Assembly: GCA_949285105.1 (NCBI GenBank)
Contig: CASDXH010000007.1
Span: 1-47,151 of the forward strand
Direction: 5' to 3'
DNA: 47,151 bases
DNA from: an uncultured Mycoplasma sp.
Lineage (GTDB): Bacteria > Bacillota_I > Bacilli_A > Mycoplasmatales > Mycoplasmoidaceae
A program made the position numbers and the translations under genes. Numbering within the stretch: the first letter of the stretch is position 1; every line of letters starts with the position of its first letter. Of the stretch, positions 8,798 to 20,056 are shown piece by piece. The notes under the pieces were generated by a model. That model had not been told where the DNA came from, made no database searches, and saw only the letters and a list, made by a program, of their open reading frames with translations.

Positions 8798-9769
8798 TTA
8801 ATTACCTACGTTTCACTTGAACTTTCATATTGCTAATCCTGTAAATAATCCAATTCACAAAAAAACACTAAACATTGAAATAATCTTTTCTGGTTTATCT
8901 AAAACTAATAATTGAACTGTAGGATTTTTTATATTCATGAATATAAAGTTTTGATCAAAGTTAAATATATTTGATTTATCAAATAATAACGATTGAGTCA
9001 TTATATCAACACCCTTAAAGTTACCATATCAAGATTCTAAAACCATATTAGAAGCCCCTTTGAAAGGAGATAATATATAACCTACATATCAAAAGGCTTT
9101 TTCTTCTCTAACTAAACCTAAAGGAATTACTGTTACTGCTAAAAACATTGAAGTAATTAATATAGATATACCCGTTGTTTGAATGCTTATAGTTGATTTA
9201 CCAATTGAAGCTAAGAAGATACCAATACTTATTCCAATTAATATGGAAAATGTTTGTCCTCAAATAAATCCAAATCAATCTACATTATTTAAAGTATCTT
9301 TGAAATTCATTGCAAATATCTTTGTGCTATTTGCAATTGAGAAAATCTCTTTACCAGTATCTCAGTAATTTATTCCAAAAATTAGCATTGAAAATAAAAT
9401 ACATCAAAAGATGGAAATAAACATTGCAACAAAGTAATACAGACTAGTTATAAAAAGGAAGAGCGATGGTTTAATTGGTGTAACACCAATTCTTTTCAGT
9501 AAAGAGGATTTTTTAAATTCAAAAATAGCTTGAGGCATTGAACACATAGCAACAGACATTGATGGCACTATGAAACTACCCCCAAGAATTTGATTATAAC
9601 CCAACATGTTACCAAGTATAGTTATGAATATAATTGGGAATACAAATGAAAAAAATGGTCCAAATATTCCATTTCAAAAAGTTGTATTAATTAAATAGAA
9701 TAGAGCCTTACTACCACGAAAAGCATCTTTGGTTTTTTGTTTGACTGTAGATATTATCTGCATATTCAT
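8798..9769 (-). CDS. ABC-2 type transporter permease
   Basis: 323 residues with many TGA-Trp codons, which break the frame under the standard code. About six hydrophobic segments are visible, arranged as an N-terminal helix after a short basic start (STVKQKTKDAFRGSK), a cluster between residues 25 and 130, and a long loop before the last helix. This fits the ABC-2 membrane fold. The start is uncertain: ATG 9769 and ATG 9763 are in frame and neither has a strong ribosome site; I give the first. It is directly joined to the ATPase gene downstream, forming a two-gene exporter operon. Confidence 0.8.
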
Positions 9770-9869
9770 ACATCCATTAAATTAGATTTTTGTTTAATAT
9801 CTAAAAATATATTAATCCATAAATAAAAAAATATTAATAAAATTTTTTTATTATAAAATTTTACATGTT

Positions 9870-10520
9870 ATGGGTAGACTTAGAAGAAATAGAAAATATG
9901 AAGAAAAGCTTTTTAATGACACTAATGTATTTATAATTAACCATCTTGAATATATTAATAATTGAAAAAAAGATGTTTTTAAAAATAATAATGAACTGCA
10001 CATTGAAATAGGTTGTGGTAAAGGTGATTTTATAAATACATTGTCAAAAAACAATGAAAACATTAATTATGTGGCGATTGATAAGTTTCCCACAGTTTTA
10101 TATAAAGCACTATCAAAAGTTAATAATGAAATAAGAAATAATTTAAAAATTATTTCAACAGACGCAAAAGAACTTAACTCTGTTTTTGGAAAGGGTGAAG
10201 TTGACAAAATATATTTAAATTTTTCAGATCCATGACCTAAAAAACAACATGAAAAAAATAGACTGACCAATATTACATTTTTAAACATCTTTTTTAAGAT
10301 CTTAAAAGAAGGCGGAGTAATTGAATTTAAAACTGATAATGACTCGTTATTCAACTATACTGTTGAGGTTGTAAAAGGTGAAAAAATGAAAATTCATTAT
10401 ATATCATGTGACCTATATAGTGATGATAAAGAAATTCAATTTAATGTTCCAACCGAGTATGAAAAGAAGTGACATGCAGCTGGAAAAACAATAAAGAAAA
10501 TAGTTTTCTCAAAGATGTAA
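9870..10520 (+). CDS. trmB: tRNA (guanine-N7-)-methyltransferase
   Basis: 216 residues. Makes m7G46 in the tRNA variable loop using SAM. Seen: SAM-binding motif I EIGCGKGDF, an acidic DKFP motif II region, and the diagnostic NFSDPWPKKQHEKNRL segment, followed by FKTDND near residue 155. Two TGA-Trp codons, one inside the DPWPKK motif, prove the code. The ATG was chosen by homology (MGRLRRNRKYEE, a typical TrmB start). A TATAAA box (9852-9857) would place transcription only a few bases before this ATG, and no Shine-Dalgarno is visible, so the mRNA may be nearly leaderless. Confidence 0.93.
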
Positions 10521-10539
10521 ATTTGTCCTAAAAATCCTT

Positions 10540-10585
10540 AAAAAACAATAATTTTATTTTTTTTAAAAATTTAATTGTTTTTTTT
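10540..10585 (+). terminator. Probable terminator of trmB
   Basis: Stem AAAAAACAAT / ATTGTTTTTT (10540-10549 with 10574-10583) continuing into a T-rich run. A/T-only apart from one C-G pair, so weaker than others here. Confidence 0.5.
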
Positions 10586-10602
10586 GGTTTTTTTTGTATA
10601 CT
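10575..10602 (+). promoter_or_regulatory. Promoter of the HAD-pot-tsaD operon
   Basis: TTGTTT (10575-10580), a 16-base T/G-rich spacer and TATACT (10597-10602) preceded by TTTG. It overlaps the 3' arm of the trmB terminator. The first gene starts about 25 bases after the predicted start. Confidence 0.5.
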
Positions 10603-10634
10603 ATTATTAGTTTTTAAATAGATTGGAAGTGAAA

Positions 10635-12209
10635 ATGGAAAACAGATTTTTAGCCTTGATTGACCTTGATGGGACTTTGTTGTCTCATCGTAGCAAAATT
10701 TCTAAACATAATTTAGAAGGAATAAAAGAGTTTTTAAACGACGGTAATCAAGTTGCTATTTGTACAGGGAGATGACCTGTTTCTGCTACCATTTTCAACG
10801 ATACTATTGAAAAATTTACATCACTAAAAAATAAGTATTTAGTTTCACTTAATGGTTCTTTAATTTTTAATCTAATAGAGAATAAAATAATATATGAATC
10901 TCTTATTGATTCAAGTATTTTTAATCAGTTAATAAATTTGATAAAAGACAATAATTTTGCTTTATGAATATACTCAAAAAAAGGTATTGAGAATAGGAAA
11001 ATTTATACTCACAAAATTGGTTTGAAATGATTAATGAACAAATTTAACTACGGTAAAATTGTTGATTTAAAAGAAATGTCAAATGATGATCAAGTGTATA
11101 AAATTTTGGTTTTTAATTTTGGATTATTTTCTCACAAGAGATTTTCTGAATTTGGAAAAATGTTAAAAAATAATTTTGAAAAAGATTTGACTATTTCTCT
11201 TACATCTAAACATTGTATTGAGATCACAGGTCTTAATGCTAGTAAAGGTAATGGTTTAGATTTTATAAGTGATCTTGAAAAAATTAACCCAATGAATTTT
11301 GTAGCCATTGGTGATTCTGGCAATGATATTTCTATGTTTAAAAAAGCGGGACACAAAATATGTTTGGGAAATAAAAATAAAACTCTATACTCGTGAGCAA
11401 ATAAACAAATTAAAAATAAAAAAGGTGTTAAAAAAGCACTAGATTATGTGAATGGATTAAATTACAGTTTTGATAAAGAAAAAACTCTTTTAATTGATTT
11501 CACAGGTATTAAATATTTCAATATCAATCAATCAGAATTTAATAAATATGAAGCTTTATGAAATTTTTTAATAAGTCAAAATAATGTTGCAATATTATCT
11601 CATTTATCAATGTGAGATATGCAGAATATGTTTAAAAACTTTTTTATTAATGAAAAAATTATTCTTATTTCAGATTCTGGAAATAATATTAAGTTTTGTA
11701 AAAACAAAGATAAATATTTATCTAAAAATATTTTTAGTCTGACCCAGTTAGTTTGTATTAGGGGTTTATTAGCTTCAAGCATTAATAACAATCCTAATAT
11801 ATCAATATTAATTAATAGACTAAATGATAAAAATATTTTTTTATCCACTAAAGAAAGTAACTATGCTTACTTTCTAGAAAATTCAATGTTCTCAAATGAA
11901 AACATTGAATTTATAAATTTAAGTGATAACTCAAGTTATCTAGAAGAACTAAAAGATGTTACTTCTGTTAATATTTTTGGTCTTGATGCAATTCCAAAGG
12001 ATGTGAACTTTAAAAGTTTAAATGTTAATTTTGAAAACAATGTTTTAAGATTAAGCTTAAAAAGCAACGAAGAATCAAATTTTGAGAAAATTATCAAAAA
12101 AGAATTATCTGAAAACATATTAAAAATTAATGCTAAAGAACTATTGGAAAATAACCAAATTATTTTTAACGAAGTTAACAAATTTATCATTCAACATTTT
12201 TTAAAATAA
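10635..12209 (+). CDS. Cof-type HAD hydrolase fused to a second degenerate HAD-like domain
   Basis: 524 residues, about twice the Cof/YidA family length. Domain 1 (about residues 1-275) is complete: nucleophile motif DLDGT (Asp10/Asp12), motif II CTGR, a C2-type cap, and GDSGND in motif IV. It should be a phosphatase acting on sugar or cofactor phosphates. Domain 2 (about 285-524) repeats the opening layout, with LIDFTG at Asp288 and AILSHLS where domain 1 has AICTGR, but the second acidic residue and the motif IV acidic pair are missing. The reading frame is open through several TGA-Trp codons with no start between domains. GGAAGTG precedes the ATG. First gene of the pot operon; the link to polyamines is not explained. 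Confidence 0.75.
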
Positions 12210-12238
12210 TTTTGTAAAGGTAAATATGGTGAATAGAG

Positions 12239-13909
12239 TTGGAAAATGAAAAGGCATTTATTCAGATTAAAAACATTAAGAAGGTATATGATGATCAACA
12301 TGTAGCAGTTAATGGAATTAATCTAAACATAAATAAAGGAGAATTTGTAACAATTCTTGGTCCGTCTGGATGTGGAAAAACAACTCTTTTAAAAATGATT
12401 GGTGGGTTTGAACAACCAACATCTGGAAAAATTTTAGTTAAAAACATAGATATAAAAGACTTGCCAGTTCAAAGAAGACCTACAACTACTGTTTTTCAAG
12501 ATTATGCTCTTTTTCCAAATATGAATGTCGAAAAAAACATTGCTTACGGTTTAAAAGAAAACAGAATTCCTTTAAAAACAATGGAAGAATTAAATGAAAA
12601 CACAAATCTATCGAAAGAGGATAGGGCAGAAATTAACAGATTAAAAAATCTAATGAAACAGTGTGATAAGTATTTTGAGGACTGTAAAAAGAAAGCGAGT
12701 GAGAAGATAAAAGATTTAGCTAAAATCAAAAACTCACTACTAAAAGAAAAAGAAAAAATTCTAAAAAAATTAGAGGAAAAACCTTTCTTAAAAAATATCT
12801 ATGAAATGACAGATGAAGAATATGATAATCAAATTCAAAAAATAAAAGATGATTTTGAAGAAAAAAATAACAAGAGTTTGTTGCTTTCTATTCCTTTAAA
12901 AATTAGATTCTATGAGTTCATTAACAATTTATTGAACTTCTTTGGATCAGATAAATACATTGAATATAAACTTGAAAATGAAAACAACCAATTAATTAAT
13001 AGTTACTTAAGATATGAAAGAAACTATAGATTAAATGTTGTCTTAAAAAGAAAAATAGATAATATTGATTACAAATATAATGATTTAGATTATTGAAACT
13101 CATATTGAGAAAATTACCCTTTTGAAGAAAAAGACTGATTTGTAAAAACTAAATTATCAAGAAAATTAACTAAAGAAGAAATGCAGAATCAGATCAATGA
13201 CATGATTGCTAAAGTTGGTCTTAAAGGAAAAAATAAAAAATATCCGAATGAATTATCTGGGGGAATGCAACAACGTGTTGCTTTGGCTAGAGCTTTAATA
13301 GTTAAACCAGACATCTTATTACTTGATGAACCCCTTAGTGCTTTAGATGCTCAAGTTAGAAAACAAATGCAACATGAGCTAAAAAGATTACACAAAGAAT
13401 TTGGAATAACTTTTATTTTAGTTACACATGACCAAGAAGAAGCTCTAACACTTTCTGATAAAGTAGTTGTAATGTCAAATGGTAACATTGAACAAGTTGG
13501 CACACCAATGGAAATTTATGATTCTCCAGCAAATAACTGAGTTGCTAAATTTATTGGTAAAGCTAATATTTTCTCTGGTGTATTTTGTAATAAAAACTAT
13601 GTTGAAATAAATAATAAAAAATTTAATTTATCAAATGATAATGATTATTCAATATTTGAAGAAAATGAAAAAGTTAATGTCATGATAAGACCAGAAGACT
13701 TCAATGTAGTTCCAGTTAAAAATGCTTTAATTGAAGTTAAAGCAATTGAAACAATATATAAAGGATTAATGTGAGAAGTTATTTGTGATTGAGATGGAAT
13801 TCTTATTAATGTAGAAGTTATTGATAAAGTTGATGTGTCTCAAAAGATTGGTTTAAATTGAGATAAAGAAGATCTACACATTATGAAAGAGGTAGATGAC
13901 AATGAATAA
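12239..13909 (+). CDS. potA: Spermidine/putrescine ABC transporter ATP-binding protein
   Basis: 556 residues, against about 370 in E. coli. Walker [10 protein letters not shown] (41-49), Q-loop TTVFQDYAL, signature LSGGMQQR, Walker [13 protein letters not shown] and switch H (VTHDQEE) are all present. Between the Q-loop and the signature lies an insertion of about 200 residues (roughly 113-313), Lys/Glu-rich and probably coiled-coil. Mollicute PotA proteins such as the M. genitalium one are known to be similarly long. A TOBE-like regulatory tail ends the protein. The best in-frame start is TTG 12239, since upstream in-frame codons give no ATG. It overlaps potB by 8 bases. Confidence 0.92.
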
Positions 13910-14783
13910 TAAATTTATCTCTACATTAAAAAGAAATAATAAGCTATGAATGTTTATTCCTTATTTTTTAATTAGTATTATTTTAGTTTTAATTCCGCTT
14001 ATTATAGTTATCATTAGAGCTTTCACTCCAGCTGTTGTTTCAACAAGTGAAGGTAATGTAAGTTTGCCAGTTAGTGAAAACTGAAATTTCATTGATTACT
14101 CTGTATTTGAGAAAATAATGTTATCAATAGGAATAGCTATTGTTACAAGTTTGCTATGTTTATTAACTGGTTACCCATTTGCTTATTTTCTCTCACTAAA
14201 TAAAAACAAGTGTTTAAAAATACTTACAGTATCAATTGTTATTTCTCCTATATGAATGAGTTTTCTAATTAAACTAGTTAGTTTAAAAACATTGTTTGAT
14301 TTGATGAATGGAAGTCCTAATAGTACATATGGAAATATTTATTCAATAATAGCTTTAGTTTATATTAATCTTCCAATCTTTATATTAACTATTTACACTT
14401 ACATTAATTCAATTCCAAAAAATCTTTTAGATGCAAGTAAAGATCTTGGTAAAAATAGTTTTCAAACGTTCTTTTTTGTAATTGTTCCATATACTAAAAA
14501 TGCAATTATTAGTGGATTAACATTGGTGTTTTTACCAAGTATTACTATTGCTGGGGTTAGTAAATTTATGAACAATTCAAATGATGGAGAATTAATTGGG
14601 GACATCATAATAGGTCAAGGTCAATCAGCACTTGTAAGTAATATAGCTTTATCTAGAGTTTCATCACTTTGTATTATCTTGTGTGCTGCTATATTAGTTT
14701 TATTTGCAGTATTTTTGATAGTTAAAAAGGTTTTAAAAATTCAAAAAAATAAAAGAGATGAGGGGGGAATTAATTATGAATAA
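13902..14783 (+). CDS. potB: Spermidine/putrescine ABC transporter permease PotB
   Basis: 293 residues with about six membrane helices. The permease-to-ATPase coupling region reads LLDASKDLGKNSFQTFFFVIVPY, the EAA loop of this family (shown in part: DASKDLGKN). The ATG overlaps the end of potA and has AGAGGT upstream. Together with PotC it forms the membrane channel for polyamine uptake. Several TGA-Trp codons. Confidence 0.92.
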
Positions 14784-15633
14784 CTTTACTGATTTCTTTT
14801 CAAAAGATAAAATTCTTAGTTTCATAAGAAAATGATACATATTCATTCTCCTATCAATAATCTATATTCCTTTTATTGTTTTAATAATAATTAGCTTTAA
14901 TGGTGAAAGTTCTAGAGGAAATATCATTACAAATGTAACTGGAGACTTAACTGGAATTAACTATATTAATCTATTTAAAAATGATGAATTTTTAAATTCA
15001 TTATTCAATACATTTCTAGTTGTAATTGTTGTTGTACCAGTATCAGTAGGTGTAGCTATATTCACATGTTTTGGTATGTGATACAGCAAGAAAAAAATAA
15101 CTAAGTTTACAAAAGGTATATCAAACGGGAATATAAGTATTCCAGAAATTATTACTGGTATAAGTCTTGCTATTTTTTATTCAATAGTTTGAATCCCTCT
15201 GGGTTTAGATTATGGATATGCTACTGTTGTAATATCCCACATATCTTTTTGTATACCTTATGCTATTGTTTCTATTTATCCAAGAATTATGAGTTTGAAA
15301 ATAAGTTTAGTTAATGCTTCAAATGATCTCGGCGCTAGCAAAACTAGAACATTTATGAAAGTTATTCTTCCATATCTTTCACCATCAATAATCTCTGCAG
15401 CTATTATTGTGACTGCAATGAGTTTTGATGACTTTGTTATTACTTCTTTGGTTAATGGAAATTTCCAAACAATTTCTACAAGTATATATCTATCAGCTAA
15501 AGGTATTAAAGCGTGAATAGTGACTTTTGGTGCAATATTAGTAATGCTGTTTTTTGTAGGTTCTGTTGTAATCTCATTAAGAAAGATTTATGTTGAAAAA
15601 AGAAAGGAAGGTAGAAAACATGCGTTTAAATAA
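14776..15633 (+). CDS. potC: Spermidine/putrescine ABC transporter permease PotC
   Basis: 285 residues with about six membrane helices and the EAA-loop segment NASNDLGASKTRTF. The ATG overlaps the end of potB by 8 bases and is preceded by GAGGGGGG. In some mollicutes potC and potD form one fused gene; here they are separate, because the potC stop comes 12 bases after the potD ATG in another frame. A charged C-terminus (KRKEGRK) faces the cytoplasm. Confidence 0.92.
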
Positions 15634-17056
15634 AATAAAAATTGCTAGTTCTATTGTTCTTGGTTCTTTTTGTACTGCAATAGGTTTTAGTTTATCTTCT
15701 TGTAGTAATAATGGATTCTATATTGCAAATTTTGAAAGTTATATGGCTCCAGAATTAATGGATGCTTTAAAATCTGACTATAAAAATATTAACTTTAGAT
15801 ACTATGGGACAAATGAAGACTTGGAAAGAACATTTGAAAGAAATTATGATGTGGCAATTCCAAGTTCATACTTAATGGCAAAATTTGCATCAAGCGGAAA
15901 ATTAGTAAAACTTGATTGATCTAAATTTAATATTAAAGATTCAAAAGGAAAACTGATTTCAACAGCTGAAGAGGCACTTCAATTATTTGATCCAACAGCG
16001 CAAACGATTCTTACATCAATTTATGATATTAATGGTGATGGTAAAGTTGAAAAAACGAATGACAACTTATTAAACTATGGTGTTCCATATTTTCTTCAAG
16101 ATTTTATAATGGGTTATAAAGGAAAAGAAATAACTGAATTTGCCACAAACCAAGATAGTGATTGATCAAAAGTCATTGATTACTTTGGACAGAATTCTGG
16201 CAAATCTAAAACTTATAAAAAGATTGCAATGATTGATGACTATAGAAGTGTTTACTCTATTCCAAGACTAATTGAAACAGAGAAGAATGGGGATGCAAAC
16301 GTTAATCCAGACGCTGGATCACAAGGTGAAAAAGTTATCTCTACTGATACATTTGAAAATACATATAGCCTTTTATCTTCAAAATTCCCAGAAAAAAATA
16401 CCTTTTTATTAAACTCTGATTCAAACTTCATTCTTAATGACTTTGCAGATCCAAAAGGTTCTAGTGCAGGAATTATGTATAATGGAGACTTATTGTATGC
16501 AATACAAGGTGGAGATAATTCATCAGGTGAAAAAATATTTGATGAAAATAATGTTCACTTCATAAGACCAAAAAATACTCTTATAGCTTTAGACATGATG
16601 GTAATAAATAAAAATAGTAAATTTCAAAATGAAGCTTATGATGTAATTAAAAAAGTTGCACTTGAGGGTTTAAGTAAAGATGAAGATATAACTGATACAA
16701 ATCCAGATGATTCTTATAAATATGGACCAATGATAAATTTTGATTACATTCAATATACTTCGCCTTTGAAACAAATAACAGATTATGTTTTAGGAAAACA
16801 AGAAACTACTACGCCAGGAGCTTCGGGGAATAAAACTTTGGAAAGTATTAATGGAACTTATTTTGAATATTTGATGGATGAAGGATATAGCAAACAATTT
16901 GTATTACTATGTCAAGAAATATATCGTATTGGTTTATATAATACAGATCAAACACCAAACCCGCCAGGTAAATCTAACATGATTGAAAAAGATTTAAGTG
17001 AATTAAATAAATCAAATATGTTTTATGCTTATAATAAAATAAAAACTAGATTGTAG
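15620..17056 (+). CDS. potD: Polyamine-binding lipoprotein PotD
   Basis: 478 residues. A signal peptide with lipobox SLSSC (Cys28) anchors it outside. The opening of the mature part (FYIANFESYMAPELMDAL) resembles the substrate-binding protein start seen in PotD, where N-W-x-Y/E residues enter the ligand site; the VAIPSSYLM and ALDMMVINKNS segments also fit. Longer than E. coli PotD (about 348) owing to insertions, for instance around residues 110-145 and 210-240. GGAAGG lies before the ATG, which overlaps potC by 14 bases. Two Trp codons are TGA. Confidence 0.88.
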
Positions 17057-17063
17057 ATTTAAT

Positions 17064-18002
17064 ATGGGTAATTATATATTAGCGATTGAAACAAGTTGTG
17101 ATGATACAAGTATTGCAGTATTAGAGGATAATAAAGTATTATCTTGTGTTACAAAAGATTCAACCAAATCTTTAAATGAATTTGGTGGTATTGTTCCAGA
17201 AATTGCATCAAGAAAACACGAAGAATTTATTATTGATGTTTTCAATGATGCAATTAAACAGGCAAAAATAAGAAAAGAAGATATTAATTATATTTGTTAC
17301 ACTAATGAACCTGGTCTTCCAGGTTCATTGCATGTTGGCAAAACCTTTGCATTATCTTTATCTTATTTTTTAAATATAAAAGCATATCCAATTAATCATA
17401 TTGATGGGCATGTTCTAAGCCCTTTTATAAATAGTGAAGTAAAATATCCTTTTATATCATTAATAGCTTCAGGGAAAACTACAAGTATTTTTGTAGCTGA
17501 AAGTGCTAATAAAATTTATGAAGTTATTAAAACTGATGATGATGCGCTTGGAGAAACATTTGATAAAATTGGAAAAGCTTTGGGATATCCATATCCTCAG
17601 GGACCATGAATAGATAAAAACTTTGTTTTAGAGAAAGCGACAATTAATTTTCCCCACCCACAGATAAATAAGAATTTTTCTTTTTCTGGAATAAAAAACA
17701 GAGTAATTAGTTTAATCAATAATAAAAAAAATAAGGGTGAAATAATTGATGCTGTTGAGATTGGATCATCATTTCAAAAATGGGCAATAGATATATTGAT
17801 AGACAAATTAAAATTTTTTAAGGAAAAATATAATGCTTCAGTTGTAGCTATTGGTGGTGGAGTTTCAGCAAATAGCTTGTTTAAAAAAAGAATTAAAGAA
17901 CTTTTTGAATTTAGTTTTGTACCACAAAAAGAGTACTCTTGTGATAATGCTGCAATGATAGGTTTTGCATTTTATGAGAAACATATAAAAAAATCAAATT
18001 AA
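17064..18002 (+). CDS. tsaD: tRNA threonylcarbamoyladenosine synthase subunit TsaD
   Basis: 312 residues. Transfers the threonylcarbamoyl group to A37 of ANN-decoding tRNAs together with TsaB, TsaE and TsaC. The metal-binding histidines are in NHIDGH (His112, His116). IETSCDDTS at the start, ALGETFDKIGKALG in the middle and IGGGVSAN near the end are all family hallmarks. The start lies 7 bases after the potD stop, so it appears co-transcribed with the pot genes. TsaB, its partner, is not in the window. One TGA-Trp codon (PQGPW). Confidence 0.95.
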
Positions 18003-18023
18003 AAAAAATTAATTGCTTTAAAA

Positions 18024-18081
18024 TTCCTAGTTATTAAAATTTTTATTTCATAAAAATTTTAATAGTTTAGGAGTTTTTTTA
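18024..18081 (+). terminator. Terminator of the HAD-pot-tsaD operon
   Basis: Long A/T-rich near-perfect stem, CCTA at 18026 pairing with TAGG near 18068 through about 20 bp with a small mismatch, followed by seven T. One of the longest hairpins in the window. Confidence 0.85.
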
Positions 18082-18099
18082 TTATTCTGAATTGTCATA

Positions 18100-18129
18100 T
18101 TGATTTCTATTTTTTCTTTAAAATATAAT
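18100..18129 (+). promoter_or_regulatory. Promoter of the acpP cluster
   Basis: TTGATT (18100-18105), an 18-base spacer and a consensus TATAAT (18124-18129). It precedes a GGAGG ribosome site for the first gene of the cluster. Confidence 0.6.
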
Positions 18130-18182
18130 ATTTTTGGGAAAGAATTAAGGCAAATAATAAATGGAATTGGAGGAATAAAGGA

Positions 18183-18500
18183 ATGAATATTTACCAAGAT
18201 TTCAAGAGCAAAATGGACAAATATAATATTGCGAAATTTTGAATTGAAAATATTGCAAAAAAAGACAATAAAAGCACTGACCATTTAGACAAAAAATGTT
18301 CTGAATGGAAAGAGTATGTTGCACTAATTGAACTAATTTTGTCTCAATTAGATGAAGATCAAAAAGATATAATCGACAGGGTTTATATCTCAAAAACAGG
18401 AAAAGAAAAAATCAATTATTCTGTTTCAACTTTTTATATAAAACAAAAAAGAGCTGTTCAAAGATTTTTGGAAATCTATAACTTTGCTAATAGTTTATAA
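18183..18500 (+). CDS. Small helical protein, MG284/MPN403-like
   Basis: 105 residues, with one TGA-Trp codon at residue 20. GGAGG lies about 11 bases before the ATG and a consensus promoter further up. The sequence looks all-helical and charged. The C-terminal half (LDEDQKDIIDRVYI... YSVSTFYIKQKRAVQRFLEIYNF) has the layout of a sigma-factor region-4 type helix-turn-helix: an acidic lead helix, then a basic recognition-type helix. The position in a cluster ending in acpP matches what I remember of M. genitalium MG284-MG287, which suggests it belongs to the MG284/MPN403 family of unknown function. Family placement is by context and memory, not by search. Confidence 0.6.
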
Positions 18501-19566
18501 TCAACAAGAAAATTTTAAAAATGATGTTCCACAATTGTTATCAACTAAAGACTTCACTATTAAATCAGGAGACTTTGGTGATGGATTTAAATATCTAAAT
18601 ATTGACTACTCTAAAGTCATTAGCACTCAAAACGAAAATAAGTGAATACTTACTTTTTACTTCTATCTTAATGGAGATTATTTTCTGCCAACAGATTTCT
18701 TTATAATTGATATCAACACAGCTTTTGGTGTTTATGAAAATGTAAGTATTTATGAAACTACAGATTATGAATCAAAGATCATTTACGACAACAAAAAACC
18801 TTATAAAAAAATCTATAAAACATCTATTTCCATAGATATTAATGAGATTGAATACTTGCTTGAAAGCCAAGGAAAACAAATTGGGTTTGATATAAAGTTT
18901 TCTGCAAATCCTGATGTTTTAAAAACCTCTTTTGAAAATATTACTACAAAGGATTTTCAAAATTTTGTAAACGAAACAACAGATCAAAAAATTCATATAG
19001 ATGTAGATTTTACTAATATTTACAACTCAGAATATTATGGAGTTTTTTCAATACCAAAAAAAGAAGTTTTCGACATTAATAAAAGACAAGAATATGTTGG
19101 CTATCCAATAATATTAAAAGGAAAAAACTATACAGATGATCCTTTTCTAAACATAGTAGAACTTACCGAAATAAAAACAAACAGTGATAAAAATATCAGG
19201 ATTGATAATGTTTATTTGAACATAATTTATAGATATCAAAACAAATACAAAAATGACAATATAAATCTTTCAAACTTAAATATTAATAACACAACTAGCC
19301 TATCTATAAGTTTAAAAAATTATGATGTTTACTATGACAAAAATGAAGGTAAGATGCAAATAAAAAACGGTAATAAAGGAATGTATTTTGGGTTTGAAAC
19401 AAATGGTTATTATATTGTTGAATTTTCACTTTACATAGACAACATAAAAAAGAACTTCATTTTTAAAAATGACTTTAATTATCTTAAAGGTAATAACTTT
19501 TACAATATTAATTGCATGCAGACAAATAATTTATTAGAGAACTTTAATGTCGTTAAAAATTATTAG
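18484..19566 (+). CDS. Conserved protein of unknown function (MG285-like by position)
   Basis: About 360 residues, one TGA-Trp codon. No ATG exists near the beginning; the frame is open back to a TAA at 18439-18441. The best start candidate is TTG 18484, which overlaps the previous gene and has TTGGAA about 10 bases upstream. The protein is rich in Asn, Asp, Tyr and Ile with alternating hydrophobic residues, and looks mostly beta. I see no signal peptide or membrane helix at the chosen start and no known motif. It overlaps the next gene by 20 bases, so the four genes to acpP are probably translated together. Confidence 0.6.
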
Positions 19567-20050
19567 TAAAGAATATAGAGCTAAAATAATCAACAACATT
19601 AGAAAAAGAAAATGAAATATTTTAGCTTTTGTATGTTTTCTTGCAATTTTTGTTGGGTCTGTTAGTGCAGCAACAATTTTCTCAGGTAAGAAAGATTCAA
19701 CTATTGTTGTTGATGATAACAATAGTTATTCAAATCAATATATAAATCTTGATCTTGTTGATGTACTTTATAAAGTGAAAGACAAAAATAATCTAGTTGA
19801 TTTCTATATTGAAAATAATAGATATGTATACTATTTTTCAGATGATCTAATCCAGGACAATATTATTACCATAATTAAAAAGGCAGTTAGATTATTATAC
19901 TCATTTAAAGATGATATTGATGACTACAATATCAATGCAAGATATTATATTCTTCAAGGAAGAAAAAAAGTTGAATTTAATATCTTTTTGTATAATAAAA
20001 ACATATCCAATAAGAAGTTTAAATCAATGTTTATATTAGAGGTGTATTAG
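19547..20050 (+). CDS. Small membrane-anchored protein (MG286-like by position)
   Basis: 167 residues. A basic N-terminus (SKEYRAKIINNIRKRKW) is followed by one membrane helix (about residues 24-43), then a soluble domain with an acidic, Asp-rich middle. The positive-inside rule puts the N-terminus in the cytoplasm and the domain outside. TTAGAGAA precedes the ATG, which lies inside the end of the upstream gene. One TGA-Trp codon. Function unknown; it is immediately followed by acpP. Confidence 0.65.
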
Positions 20051-20056
20051 TTATTT

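Noticed and set aside
12239-13540. potA as two separate genes split by a stop near 13096
   Set aside because: All breaks are TGA codons read as Trp; one frame runs from 12239 to 13909 with all ABC motifs in order.
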